The notes under the pieces were generated by a model. It was given only the letters and a program-made list of their open reading frames with translations. It did no database searches and had not been told where the DNA came from. The translations under genes were made by a program, and so were the position numbers. A stretch of 64,000 bases of DNA from Marinilabilia rubra (GTDB taxonomy: Bacteria; Bacteroidota; Bacteroidia; Bacteroidales; Marinilabiliaceae): positions 1 to 64,000 of the forward strand of contig NZ_QEWP01000012.1 in NCBI RefSeq assembly GCF_003121985.1, read 5' to 3'. Below, one piece after another: positions 36,149 through 44,619 of the stretch (within the stretch, counting starts at the first letter, position 1; each line of letters starts with the position of its first letter).

Positions 36149-36796
36149 ATGAACCAGGAAACAGAAAAACAAGCACTTTTGAGAGCACTTCTAAAGGGGA
36201 GCCGGGAAAATGCTTCGCAAGTAATAAAGCAATTCATAGATCAGGACCATACAATTATTGATTTGTATGAATATCTGATTAAAGAAACTATGTATGAAAT
36301 AGGATACTTGTGGGAAACGGGAAAAATAAGTGTTGCCACAGAGCACCTGGCTTCAGCGATTGTCGAAAATCTGATGAATGAAATTTATCATTTGATAGCT
36401 ACTCCTGAAAAAAAAGAGGATTTAGCAGTAATTTGCTCCATTGAAAATGAACAGCATCAAATAGGGTCAAAGATGGTTTCAGATGTTTACGAAATGAATA
36501 ACTGGAATACCCGTTATCTGGGCGCGAATACCCCAAAAAACGATCTCATTCATTTTGTAAAAAGCATAAATCCCAAAATGCTGGCATTATCCATGAGTCT
36601 TTTTTTTCATTTACCTGAATTGGAAAGCACCTTACAAACAATAAAGAAAGAACTCCCCGGACTATTAATTATTATTGGCGGACAAGGCTTAAAGCACGGG
36701 AGCCAGGATTTTTTAAAGAACTACCAAAATGTTTTTTACAAACCTGATCTTTTTAGCCTGGATTCATTCCTGAAAACACAAAACCAACATGACTAA
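36149..36796 (+). CDS. Stand-alone cobalamin-binding sensor domain protein (CarH/methionine-synthase-like)
   Basis: A 215-residue soluble protein made of a helical cap (about 1-85) and a Rossmann-type B12-binding domain (about 92-210). The B12 domain shows ENEQHQIG, the ExHxxG form of the DxHxxG motif, whose His103 would be the lower cobalt ligand. It continues with the LALSMS stretch and a GGQG glycine turn. The helical cap holds W55-x9-E65-H66 (WETGKISVATEH), the signature of the adenosylcobalamin-dependent CarH/LitR photoreceptors, where Trp and His bracket the 5'-deoxyadenosyl group. There is no MerR-type DNA-binding domain, unlike CarH. It overlaps the next gene by 8 bp (ATGACTAA) and lies upstream of a histidine kinase, so a signalling role is likely. 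Light sensing is inference. Confidence 0.88.
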   Translation: MNQETEKQALLRALLKGSRENASQVIKQFIDQDHTIIDLYEYLIKETMYEIGYLWETGKISVATEHLASAIVENLMNEIYHLIATPEKKEDLAVICSIENEQHQIGSKMVSDVYEMNNWNTRYLGANTPKNDLIHFVKSINPKMLALSMSLFFHLPELESTLQTIKKELPGLLIIIGGQGLKHGSQDFLKNYQNVFYKPDLFSLDSFLKTQNQHD

Positions 36797-37229
36797 AGAC
36801 GTACTGACCGAATCGGCCAACCATCTCTCCCAAGCCTGTTGTGAAACCATTGAGGAGTATAAGAATAAAAGCAGTCTCCTTGTTTCAAAAATGAATGCTT
36901 CAATGCTCAAAAAATCCAATCTTATTAACATTGTAGGTTCGGATAATATTGAAATGATGAAAGACAATCATGCCAACCATGTACAGTTTATTTCATCTAT
37001 TCTTAAGTATAAAAACACCGCGGTTTTGATTGAAACCATCATTTGGGTTTTCAGAACATACCGTAGTCATGGGTTCTCAATTGAGTATTGGTCTGTTCAG
37101 CTAAACGAATGGATTAACATATTAAAAGAAGAACTTAGCCAGAATATTTTTGACGAAATAATACCTTACTATAAATGGATGTTGTTAAATATTCCTTCTT
37201 TCGTGCTTCTTTCAGAACAAAACACTTAA
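36789..37229 (+). CDS. Small helical protein of unknown function in the cobalamin-sensor unit
   Basis: A 146-residue protein I do not recognise. It has no signal peptide, no clear membrane helix and no nucleotide-binding motif. The sequence reads as all alpha: a Lys/Ser-rich N-terminal helix region, then HANHVQFISSILKYKN, then an aromatic helix IWVFRTYRSHGFSIEYWSVQ, and a final WINILKEELSQNIFDEIIPY region. The compact helical bundle with conserved-looking His/Trp/Tyr residues resembles globin-like or four-helix sensor modules, but no ligand residue can be assigned. Its start overlaps the stop of the cobalamin-sensor gene, which implies translational coupling and a joint function, possibly a linker between sensor and kinase. 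Confidence 0.7.
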   Translation: MTKDVLTESANHLSQACCETIEEYKNKSSLLVSKMNASMLKKSNLINIVGSDNIEMMKDNHANHVQFISSILKYKNTAVLIETIIWVFRTYRSHGFSIEYWSVQLNEWINILKEELSQNIFDEIIPYYKWMLLNIPSFVLLSEQNT

Positions 37230-37378
37230 TTTGCTATTGGGAGAAAGCAGGGTATCGATATATATCCCGATGATTTTCCCAAACAAACCATGTTAAGACT
37301 ATCACCTCTAAACAATAACGGCTTGTGATATTTTGTAACAGGGGTTTCAACAGATTTGCAAAAAAGTCACAATAAGTT

Positions 37379-38542
37379 ATGCAAAACAATTTTTCTTCTT
37401 TTCTTTTCCCTGAATGGGAAAATGAAATAAGTACAGCAATAGTAGATAACAGATCACTTTGCATTGCCCTGTTGTCAGCAGAGGGCTCTTTGATCTTTGC
37501 GAACCCGCAAATGCTGACCCTTTTTTCAGGAGAACTAAAAGATAGTTTTATAAACCCGGCTTTCGAAAAAATCATCAGCCTGTCATCGAGCAAGTCTTTG
37601 GTTTATGACGGCTTTTTAACCCTTGGGGATTACTCATCGGTTAATACGTCAATAATGACACACATCTACAGGAAGAACAATAAATTATTAATCATAGGTG
37701 GAGTAGATGTGGAACAACTGGTGACGCAGAATCACAATTTACATCAGATGAACCATGATATCAACAACCTACAACGTGATTTAATCAAAGAAAAACACAA
37801 TCTGGAAAGTACACTTAAAAAGCTGGATGAGGCCAACAATGAACTAAAGGAACTGGTAGCAACACGTGACAAACTGTTTTCCATTATTGCCCACGATCTC
37901 AAAAGTCCTTTTAACGGACTCTTAGGATTAACAGAGCTGCTTTCTGAAAATGCAAAGGTTTTTCCTCCAGAAAAGCTAAGTTCTTTTGCAAAGGAAGTTA
38001 ATACCTCATCCAAACAGGCCTATAAACTACTGGAAAACCTTCTGGAGTGGTCCCGGTTACAAACCGGAAAATTGAAGCCAAATAAGGAGAGGATAAAACC
38101 ATCGGAAGCAATATCTGAAGTAAAACACTCATGTAAAAACAGCGCACTTGCAAAAAACATAACCCTCCAATCGCAAATAGAGTTCGACGAAATAATACAC
38201 GCCGACAGGGAAATGCTTGAAACAATACTGCGAAATCTGACAACCAATGCCTTAAAATTTACATCTCCCGGGGGCAGGGTAACATTGAAAACAACCAGCC
38301 AAAAGAACCAGATCATTTTCATTGTGTCTGACACAGGTTTTGGAATTGAGCCACAATACATTGAGGGAATCTTCGGGGTAGATTGCAAATTATCCCGCAG
38401 AGGAACAGCCAACGAAACGGGAACAGGACTTGGGTTAATACTGTGTAAAGAATTTGTTGACAAGCATTCGGGCCAAATTTGGGCAAAGAGCACACCGGGT
38501 AAAGGAAGTGATTTCTTTTTCAGTCTACCCCTCCATACCTGA
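37379..38542 (+). CDS. Cytoplasmic sensor histidine kinase
   Basis: A 387-residue kinase without membrane segments. Residues ~15-110 form a divergent PAS-like domain (LCIALLSAEGSLIFANPQML). A coiled coil spans ~115-165. HisKA carries His172 in FSIIAHDLKSPFNGLLGL. HATPase_c (~270-385) shows RNLTTNALKFT (N box), DTGFGIEP (G1) and ETGTGLGL (G2). There is no receiver domain, and no response regulator gene lies nearby, so its partner is encoded elsewhere. It follows the cobalamin-sensor and helical protein genes by 150 bp on the same strand, which suggests that those proteins feed it signals. The nhaC-type gene starts 42 bp after its stop. Confidence 0.92.
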   Translation: MQNNFSSFLFPEWENEISTAIVDNRSLCIALLSAEGSLIFANPQMLTLFSGELKDSFINPAFEKIISLSSSKSLVYDGFLTLGDYSSVNTSIMTHIYRKNNKLLIIGGVDVEQLVTQNHNLHQMNHDINNLQRDLIKEKHNLESTLKKLDEANNELKELVATRDKLFSIIAHDLKSPFNGLLGLTELLSENAKVFPPEKLSSFAKEVNTSSKQAYKLLENLLEWSRLQTGKLKPNKERIKPSEAISEVKHSCKNSALAKNITLQSQIEFDEIIHADREMLETILRNLTTNALKFTSPGGRVTLKTTSQKNQIIFIVSDTGFGIEPQYIEGIFGVDCKLSRRGTANETGTGLGLILCKEFVDKHSGQIWAKSTPGKGSDFFFSLPLHT

Positions 38543-38584
38543 AGATCAAATAAAAGCAGCAATCCGGAATAAACGAGAAAAAGA

Positions 38585-40060
38585 ATGAACACCAAATCAT
38601 TTAAAGATAATTCTTCTCCTAAACATTCATCCAGAGACCCCAGGTTTTTAGAAGCCCTTACCCCCATTCTTTTCCTAATCGTGATGCTCACAGCCAATGT
38701 CTTCCTGTTTGAAGATACTCTTGGCGGAGCCAATCAGATTGCCCTTTTAATGGCAGCTACTCTGGGGGCGATTATAATTTTCAGGAATGGGAAAAGATGG
38801 CCACATATCAGCGACCAAATAGTTAAAACCATTGGATCGGCTATGCCATCCATGTTAATTTTATTGCTCATTGGATCCCTTGCAGGCACATGGATGATCA
38901 GTGGTGTAGTGCCTTCAATGATTTATTATGGCATGGACCTCATCAATCCCAAGGTATTCCTTATCACAGCAGTAATTGTTTGTGCTTTGGTTTCGGTAGC
39001 TACAGGAAGTTCGTGGTCTACCATTGCCACCATAGGTATTGCCCTTCTGGGAATAGGAAAAGCCATTGGGATTGGGGACCCTGTGGTTGCAGGTGCCATT
39101 ATCTCGGGAGCATACTTTGGAGATAAGATTTCTCCCCTGAGCGATACCACCAATCTGGCACCTGCCATGGCAGGCACCGATTTATTTACCCACATTCGGT
39201 ACATGTTTTACACTACCGTTCCCAGCATGATTATCACACTAATCATTTTTGCCATAATTGGCATTAACTACGATTTTAATACTTCGCTCTCAAGTGCAGA
39301 GACGGTTAAAGCTGCAATAGACAGCCACTTCAACACCACACCCTGGCTGTTCCTGGTACCTGTAATTCTGCTAACCATTATCATAATGAAAGTTCCTCCT
39401 CTTCCCGCTCTTATGGCCGGTACCCTCCTGGGAGGCGTTTTTGCAGTAATTTTTCAGCCCCACATCATTCAGAATATAGCAGGAGAGGCTACCTCCTATG
39501 CCAAAGCATCCTATATTAGCGTTATGCAGGCAATGTTTGGCGATGTAAGCTTAACCACCTCCAACCCGACTGTTGATCAACTACTGAGCACATCAGGAAT
39601 GCGGGGAATGCTCAACACCATCTGGCTCATTCTGTCTGCCATGGTATTTGGGGGAGTTATGGAAGCCGGAGGATTACTGACCAGAATTACACGTCCCATC
39701 CTTAAAGTGGCAAAATCAACCGGAGGGTTGGTTACTTCTACCGTAGGTACGTGTATCTTTTTCAACACAACAGCATCCGATCAGTACATTTCAATTGTGG
39801 TGCCGGGCAGGATGTTCAGGAATGCCTACCGGGAGAAGGGCCTCAAACCTGAGGTATTGAGCAGAACACTTGAAGACTCCGGAACCATGACATCCGTTCT
39901 TATTCCGTGGAACACTTGCGGAGCCACTCAATCCAGAATTTTGGGCGTTCCAACAATGGATTATTTGCCATACACCTTCTTCAACCTGTTGAGTCCCTTA
40001 ATGAGTATACTCTTTGCCTATTTCCGAATTAAAATCCGTAGAATCAAAGAAGATAAGTAG
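38585..40060 (+). CDS. nhaC: Na+/H+ antiporter, NhaC family
   Basis: A 491-residue inner-membrane antiporter of the NhaC type, exporting Na+ in exchange for protons (some relatives exchange malate/lactate). About a dozen hydrophobic segments are visible. Family marks include ATGSSWSTIATIGIALLGIG and GAYFGDKISPLSDTTNLAPA, which contains the conserved DKISPLSDTTNLAP core, and later FFNTTASDQYISIVVPGRMF. The gene starts 42 bp after the histidine kinase and may be read through from it. Its presence fits a marine or alkaline/saline habitat (inference). Confidence 0.93.
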   Translation: MNTKSFKDNSSPKHSSRDPRFLEALTPILFLIVMLTANVFLFEDTLGGANQIALLMAATLGAIIIFRNGKRWPHISDQIVKTIGSAMPSMLILLLIGSLAGTWMISGVVPSMIYYGMDLINPKVFLITAVIVCALVSVATGSSWSTIATIGIALLGIGKAIGIGDPVVAGAIISGAYFGDKISPLSDTTNLAPAMAGTDLFTHIRYMFYTTVPSMIITLIIFAIIGINYDFNTSLSSAETVKAAIDSHFNTTPWLFLVPVILLTIIIMKVPPLPALMAGTLLGGVFAVIFQPHIIQNIAGEATSYAKASYISVMQAMFGDVSLTTSNPTVDQLLSTSGMRGMLNTIWLILSAMVFGGVMEAGGLLTRITRPILKVAKSTGGLVTSTVGTCIFFNTTASDQYISIVVPGRMFRNAYREKGLKPEVLSRTLEDSGTMTSVLIPWNTCGATQSRILGVPTMDYLPYTFFNLLSPLMSILFAYFRIKIRRIKEDK

Positions 40061-40062
40061 CT

Positions 40063-40094
40063 TTTGAACTTCCGTAAGCATTTTTATACCTTCG
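40063..40094 (+). promoter_or_regulatory. Promoter ahead of the SDR gene
   Basis: TTTG (40063-40066), 20-bp spacer, TACCTTCG (40087-40094; one mismatch to TAnnTTTG). It starts directly after the nhaC stop and leaves a leader of about 85 nt. Confidence 0.55.
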
Positions 40095-40186
40095 TGATTC
40101 GTGGCTTCGCCAGGGGCCAGAAAAGTGCAGAGAACAGAATTTAAAAATCTTTGCCTGAAGGAAATAAACCCTAAAAAGAATGTTTC

Positions 40187-40987
40187 ATGGAAAATAAGAA
40201 AGTATATCTCATTACAGGTGGCAGCTCGGGCATTGGATTGGCCATTGCAGAGGCCCTGACAGCCAACAACAGCCAGGTGATATCCATAAGCCGCAGTGAA
40301 GAAAAAATAAACCGGGCTCTGAATGAAAAGCCTCAACTTAAGGGGAAGGTTGACTTTATTCCGGGTGATGTTTCCAACGAAGAAAGCATCACGCAACTAA
40401 GGAATTACATTGAAAAGAAATACGAGGTAATTCACGGCCTGATCAACAGCGCCGGAGTTATTTCAGTGGGCAACCTTCAGACCTTGAATTCCGATGACTG
40501 GCAAAAAATGCTGGACGTCAATCTTACCGGCCCCTTCCTGATGACCAAAACACTTTTACCACTTCTCAAGAAAGCCAATGGAGCCTCTGTGATCAACATT
40601 TCATCCATCGCAGGTTTGCGTCCCGGCACCAGCATTGGCTATTCGGTTTCAAAAGCCGGACTGGATATGTTAACCCGCTTTCTGGTTGCTGATCTTGGCC
40701 CCTATAACATAAGGGTCAACTCCATTAACCCCGGGCTTGTAAAAACGCATCTTCATTTCGACAATGATCTTATTTCAAACCAGCAAGATTACGACAAGAT
40801 GGTGGAAGGAGCTCGTGTCCGTCACCCGCTCAAGAAGGTGGGTGAACCTCAAGACATTGCCAACATGGTGAAATTTCTGGTTTCTGATGAAGCCTCATGG
40901 ATCTCGGGAGCCATTGTACCGGTTGCGGGTGGTGTTACGGAAGAAAATAGCTTTTTGATGCCCAAGGAAGATGCAATTCTTAAGTAA
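40187..40987 (+). CDS. Short-chain dehydrogenase/reductase (SDR)
   Basis: A 266-residue classical SDR using NAD(P)H. It has the cofactor turn TGGSSGIG (residues 10-17), DV at 61-62, NSAG (87-90), the catalytic Ser in INISSIAG, and Y152-x3-K156 in YSVSK. The C-terminal part ends in the usual SGAIVPVAGG. Arg/Ser residues after the second strand (SISRSEEK) lean toward NADPH use. Substrate is unknown. It has its own promoter and is followed by the aldo/keto reductase 200 bp later on the same strand. Confidence 0.9.
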   Translation: MENKKVYLITGGSSGIGLAIAEALTANNSQVISISRSEEKINRALNEKPQLKGKVDFIPGDVSNEESITQLRNYIEKKYEVIHGLINSAGVISVGNLQTLNSDDWQKMLDVNLTGPFLMTKTLLPLLKKANGASVINISSIAGLRPGTSIGYSVSKAGLDMLTRFLVADLGPYNIRVNSINPGLVKTHLHFDNDLISNQQDYDKMVEGARVRHPLKKVGEPQDIANMVKFLVSDEASWISGAIVPVAGGVTEENSFLMPKEDAILK

Positions 40988-41187
40988 GATAAATCAACCA
41001 AAGGCCGTTCCCCTAAAAATCGACTCAACTGCAATCAGATAAGAAAATACAGTAAAATATTTTTCTTATCTTAGAATACGTTTTTTAGTCAAAAGGCGCA
41101 ATGATTGGTTCGGAGTATAAAGATTTTTTACCTTGTTCAAATCATTTACACCTGATCATTGAAGCCGGTAACCAAAAATTTATCATC

Positions 41188-42189
41188 ATGTATGAAAGAC
41201 GTGAATTCTTAAAACACCTGGCACTGCTTACAGGCAGTTTGATGGTTCCTTTCCCAAATCTTGCAGGCTCCAAAAATGATAAATGGGGCGAAATACTTCC
41301 CTTACGAAAGTTGGGCAAAACCGGAGAAAACGTCACAATGCTTGGTCTGGGCGGCTTTCATGTGGGATGGACTACTGAAAAAGATGCTCAGGAAGTAATA
41401 GAAACTGCCATCGAAGGCGGAATAAGATTCTTTGACACCGCAGAATCATATGATAGCGGAGGAAGTGAGAAGCGTTACGGTAGATACCTTGTGCCAAATT
41501 TCAGAGATGATGTTTTTATTATGACCAAATCTACGGCCAGAGACGGAGCTACGGCACTGCAACACCTAGAAGGATCTTTGAAAAGATTAAAGTGCGATTA
41601 TGTGGATTTATGGCAGGTTCACTCACTCCAAACACCTGAAGATGTGGATAATCGAATAAAAAACGAAGTTTTAGAAGTCTTTGAAAAAGCCAAGGCAGAA
41701 GGAAAAGTAAAACATATTGGTTTTACGGGCCATGCTAATCCATTTGCTCACCAACGGATGCTGGATCAAACCTCTGAAAAGGATTTTTTTGAAACTGTAC
41801 AAATGCCCATAAACGTAATTGACTCCCATTTCCATAGCTTCATAAAAAATGTTTTACCTACTGTCCTTGATAGACAATTAGGTGTATTGGCTATGAAAAC
41901 GCTTGCCGATGGCCGTTTCTTTAAAGTGAAAAAAAGAATTGACAAAGTACAATGGGAAACAGATGACCCTCTAATTCCTGATCATTTATCCATTGAAGAA
42001 GCTCTGAAGTTTGTATGGTCGCTTCCCGTAAGTGTTTTAATAACCGGTGCTGAAAACAAGAAATTTCTTCAGGAGAAAATAAGTCTCGCCAGAAATTTCT
42101 CCAGGATGTCGGAAAATGACAGGACAGAACTGGTCAACCGGGTCTTTAAAATGGCCGGAAACCAAATAGAATATTACAAAAAAGCATGA
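41188..42189 (+). CDS. Tat-exported aldo/keto reductase
   Basis: A 333-residue NADPH-type aldo/keto reductase carrying an export signal. I choose the ATG at 41188 because it yields MYERREFLKHLALLTGSLMV, a twin-arginine (RREFLK) signal; an upstream in-frame ATG at 41101 would bury this signal behind 29 unrelated residues. The TIM barrel contains FFDTAESYDSGGSEK (Asp and catalytic Tyr), IMTKST (Lys) and VDLWQVHSLQ (His). Cofactor-containing Tat export suggests a periplasmic reductase of unknown substrate. The C-terminal segment SVLITGAENKKFLQEKI is the usual dinucleotide-phosphate end. A terminator follows at 42207. Confidence 0.87.
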   Translation: MYERREFLKHLALLTGSLMVPFPNLAGSKNDKWGEILPLRKLGKTGENVTMLGLGGFHVGWTTEKDAQEVIETAIEGGIRFFDTAESYDSGGSEKRYGRYLVPNFRDDVFIMTKSTARDGATALQHLEGSLKRLKCDYVDLWQVHSLQTPEDVDNRIKNEVLEVFEKAKAEGKVKHIGFTGHANPFAHQRMLDQTSEKDFFETVQMPINVIDSHFHSFIKNVLPTVLDRQLGVLAMKTLADGRFFKVKKRIDKVQWETDDPLIPDHLSIEEALKFVWSLPVSVLITGAENKKFLQEKISLARNFSRMSENDRTELVNRVFKMAGNQIEYYKKA

Positions 42190-42206
42190 AGATTGTCCCC
42201 CTGGGC

Positions 42207-42236
42207 GCCCACCTAAGAAGTGGGCTTCTTTTTTTC
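42207..42236 (+). terminator. Terminator after the aldo/keto reductase
   Basis: GCCCAC pairs with GTGGGC around CTAAGAA and is followed by TTCTTTTTTT. It lies 18 bp past the stop. Confidence 0.85.
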
Positions 42237-42667
42237 TGGGCAATATTTAAACTTCCTGAGAGGTCAAACTCCCAAATATATGCCCTCTAAATTTATTAAA
42301 TGTGTTTGCTTTTCAATAGATCGTCAGATTTTTTGATAAAAAACGCAAGACAACTATTAATGTATTAATTTTCTGCACCTTAGCCAGCAATCACTTTTAA
42401 ATACAAATAACTAAATTGCGGTGCATTGCAAAAGTTAAACGGAGTATTGCTTTTAAAACAACGCTTCTATTGATTGCCTTAATTGATAAGGGAAAAATCA
42501 TTACCCTAAAACTAACTTTTAATCCCCAATGAGAACAACAGCATCTTTTCATTCTTCACTATTCATTAAAATAACTATTTTTGCGCGACAGGGGTAATAT
42601 AAGCCATTTTAACCCATGTCATTCTGCCTCAATATTCAAACTGTTCACCATTAGCTAACATTAAACA
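42237..42667. other. Intergenic region before arsR1
   Basis: Holds repeat copy C (42313-42450). A perfect -7 element TATTTTTG at 42576-42583 could start the arsR1 transcript, although no TTTG is seen at -33. No gene is visible. Confidence 0.45.
42313..42450 (+). repeat. Intergenic repeat family R1, copy C
   Basis: 138 bp, from TCAATAGATCGTCAGAT to AAAAGTTAAACGGAGTATTGC. The ends match copies B and D with single changes; the interior is diverged but keeps a CTGCAC block also found in copy D. Confidence 0.75.
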
Positions 42668-42979
42668 ATGATCAAACAAAATATAAAACCAGTCGCACCC
42701 TCCACTGAAGAGCAAAAGCTGGCCCGATATGCAAAAGCCCTTGGACACCCCATCAGGGTTTATATTTTAAATTTGCTGGCCAATCAGGCATGTTGTTACA
42801 GCGGAGATCTTTCGCAGGAGTTGCCCATTGCTAAGTCAACCCTGTCGCAGCATCTTAAAGAACTGAAGGAAAGTGGTCTTATTCAGGGGCAAACAGAACC
42901 TCCCCGCATCAAATATTGCGTTAATAAGAACAACTGGGAGGAAGCTAAAAAAATGTTCAAAGATTTTTGGGCACTGTAG
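42668..42979 (+). CDS. arsR: ArsR/SmtB-family metalloregulator (arsR1)
   Basis: A 103-residue winged-helix repressor. It has the ArsR core YAKALGHPIRVYILNLLANQ and the recognition helix LPIAKSTLSQHLKELKESGL, with the wing ahead of YCVNKNNW. Metal-binding candidates are Cys42, Cys43 and Cys84. The classic ELCVCDL motif is replaced by QACCYSGDLS, as in the other ArsR of this window. It lies just before the small CxxC/arsF/arsG/permease run. The palindrome at 42993-43014 over the downstream promoter is its likely operator, so it probably controls the genes after it. Confidence 0.9.
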   Translation: MIKQNIKPVAPSTEEQKLARYAKALGHPIRVYILNLLANQACCYSGDLSQELPIAKSTLSQHLKELKESGLIQGQTEPPRIKYCVNKNNWEEAKKMFKDFWAL

Positions 42980-43014
42980 TTTTTTTATACCTTTGTTCGC
43001 AATTCTACGAACAA
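42966..43014 (+). promoter_or_regulatory. Promoter with overlapping ArsR-type operator
   Basis: TTTG (42966-42969), 18-bp spacer, TACCTTTG (42988-42995) gives a good promoter. An inverted repeat TTGTTCG-N8-CGAACAA (arms 42993-42999 and 43008-43014, perfect) begins within the -7 element and covers the start site. Binding there would block transcription of the gene at 43037. Note that -33 lies in the last codons of arsR1. Confidence 0.75.
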
Positions 43015-43036
43015 CGAACTGTAAAAGTTAATCATT

Positions 43037-43273
43037 ATGGATATTAAAGTATTAGGCACCGGATGCCCCAAGTGCAAAACTCTTGAGAAAATAACCCGTG
43101 ATGCAGTTGAAGAACTGGAATTAGATGCTACTGTTTCCAAAGTTGATGACATTATGGACATCATGCAGTACAATGTAGCCAAAACACCTGCACTTGTGGT
43201 AGATGGAAAAGTCTTAATCAAAGGCAGCCTACCCTCTTATGAGGCCTTGAAGAAAATGCTTGCCGGAGAATAA
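43037..43273 (+). CDS. Small thioredoxin-fold CxxC protein (redox-active disulfide type)
   Basis: A 78-residue glutaredoxin/thioredoxin-like protein. The active site is TGCPKCKTLEK with Cys10 and Cys13, followed by a compact beta-alpha-beta fold and the cis-Pro loop KTPALVVDG. These mini-redoxins frequently accompany ars genes and ArsP-type permeases. Here it is the first gene behind the arsR1-controlled promoter. It could be the counterpart of ArsE in the ArsEFG system, delivering electrons to ArsF, but that pairing is inference. It is cytosolic. Confidence 0.88.
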   Translation: MDIKVLGTGCPKCKTLEKITRDAVEELELDATVSKVDDIMDIMQYNVAKTPALVVDGKVLIKGSLPSYEALKKMLAGE

Positions 43274-43332
43274 GCGTTTTTAGGGAAAGTCGCCAAGTCT
43301 ACATTCATTCAAAAAATCTAAACCGTTAAAAA

Positions 43333-43776
43333 ATGAAAAAGCAATTTTCGATCATTACATCTGTATTGTTATTAACACTAATTGCAATTACCAGCTCCAG
43401 CTGCAAGTCAACGCCTCAAAAGCAAGGCAATAGCAAGGAAGAGTCATCCGAAATGATCACCAAAGCTTCTAATCTGTCTGAAGTGGAAGTTTATTATTTT
43501 CATGCTACCCGCCGTTGTGCTACTTGCGAGGCCGTTGAGGAAGTTACCAAAGAGGCATTGGCAGAGGAATTTGGAAAAGACATCTCATTCAATTCCATCA
43601 ACAGGGAGGAACAAACAGATCACCCACTGATCAAAAAGCATAACATTAGTGGTCAGACCTTATTGATCGTAAAAGGCAATCAGACTGAGAACCTGACCAA
43701 CTTCGCCTTTATGAATGCCAGAACCAATCCTGAGAAACTAAAAACCAAAATCAAGGAAACCATAGAATCTTTGTAA
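43333..43776 (+). CDS. ArsF-like thioredoxin-fold lipoprotein
   Basis: A 147-residue exported protein. An SPII-like signal ends ITSSSC (Cys24). The mature part has YYFHATRRCATCEAVEEV with the redox pair Cys62/Cys65 and a thioredoxin-like fold. This matches the ArsF family (subunit of the nitro-aromatic arsenical reductase, named in the ArsEFG system). The family is assigned mostly from the RRCATCEAVE signature and from being directly before an ArsG-like permease. In Bacteroidota these genes are common and may simply act in periplasmic redox relay rather than on roxarsone-type compounds. Confidence 0.83.
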   Translation: MKKQFSIITSVLLLTLIAITSSSCKSTPQKQGNSKEESSEMITKASNLSEVEVYYFHATRRCATCEAVEEVTKEALAEEFGKDISFNSINREEQTDHPLIKKHNISGQTLLIVKGNQTENLTNFAFMNARTNPEKLKTKIKETIESL

Positions 43777-43788
43777 CCCATTCATCAC

Positions 43789-44487
43789 ATGGAATTCTTA
43801 CAAAATCTTCTTGAAAATACAGAGCTTCCATTTCTAACGGCATTTTTATTGGGACTGATGACTGCCATCAGTCCCTGCCCATTGGCTACCAACATTACAG
43901 CCATCGGGTTCATCAGTAAAGACATTGAGAGCCAGAAGCGTGTTTTTATTAATGGATTGATCTATACACTTGGGCGAAGCATTTCCTATACCACCATTGG
44001 ATTGTTATTCTTCTTTGGAGCCAGCCAGTTCGAATTCGCCGGCTTCATTCAGGAATGGGGAGAAAAAGCCATCGGACCATTACTAATATTAGTGGGCCTT
44101 ATGATGTTGGGAGTAATCAACATTAATATTCCCGGATTGGGTAGTATCACCAATAAGTTAACCTCAAACTCGGGAAACGGGTTCCGGGGTGCATTACTTT
44201 TAGGAATTGCTTTTGCTCTGGCCTTCTGCCCTTACAGTGGCGTACTCTATTTTGGTATGCTTATTCCTATGACGGTTTCGAGCGTAAGCGGACTCTATCT
44301 GCCTCTTGTTTTTGCTCTTGGAACCGGTATCCCGGTAATTATATTTGCCTGGCTCATTGCATTCTCGGTAGGGTCTATTGGTAACACATACAACAAATTA
44401 AAGACTTTTGAGATTTGGTTTCGACGGGTAGTTGCAGTTTTATTTATCGGGATAGGCATATATTACACGGTATTATTTTTCATGTAA
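43789..44487 (+). CDS. ArsG-like permease (CcdA/DsbD-type membrane protein)
   Basis: A 232-residue inner-membrane protein with six or seven hydrophobic segments. It shows the DsbD/CcdA cysteine arrangement: MTAISPCPLATN near residue 30 and LAFCPYSGVLYFG near 145, i.e. two Cys-Pro pairs facing each other in the bilayer. This family (ArsG, aromatic arsenical efflux permease) is also built to carry electrons across the membrane. It starts 12 bp after the ArsF-like gene. Together with the CxxC protein it could pass reducing power to ArsF in the periplasm, or export trivalent aromatic arsenicals; sequence alone cannot tell. Confidence 0.87.
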   Translation: MEFLQNLLENTELPFLTAFLLGLMTAISPCPLATNITAIGFISKDIESQKRVFINGLIYTLGRSISYTTIGLLFFFGASQFEFAGFIQEWGEKAIGPLLILVGLMMLGVININIPGLGSITNKLTSNSGNGFRGALLLGIAFALAFCPYSGVLYFGMLIPMTVSSVSGLYLPLVFALGTGIPVIIFAWLIAFSVGSIGNTYNKLKTFEIWFRRVVAVLFIGIGIYYTVLFFM

Positions 44488-44619
44488 AAATGATAGAATC
44501 TCAAAGACAAGGAACTGTTTTGTACAGTCCGGTGTAATCTTTTACCCGGAATGAAATAAATCTTTCTATTCTTTCAATTACTTTGCGTTTTTGCGCCTCT
44601 GCGTTTAAATTTTAAAATA

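Noticed and set aside
41101-41187. Upstream ATG for the exported aldo/keto reductase
   Set aside because: It would bury the twin-arginine signal 29 residues inside the protein.
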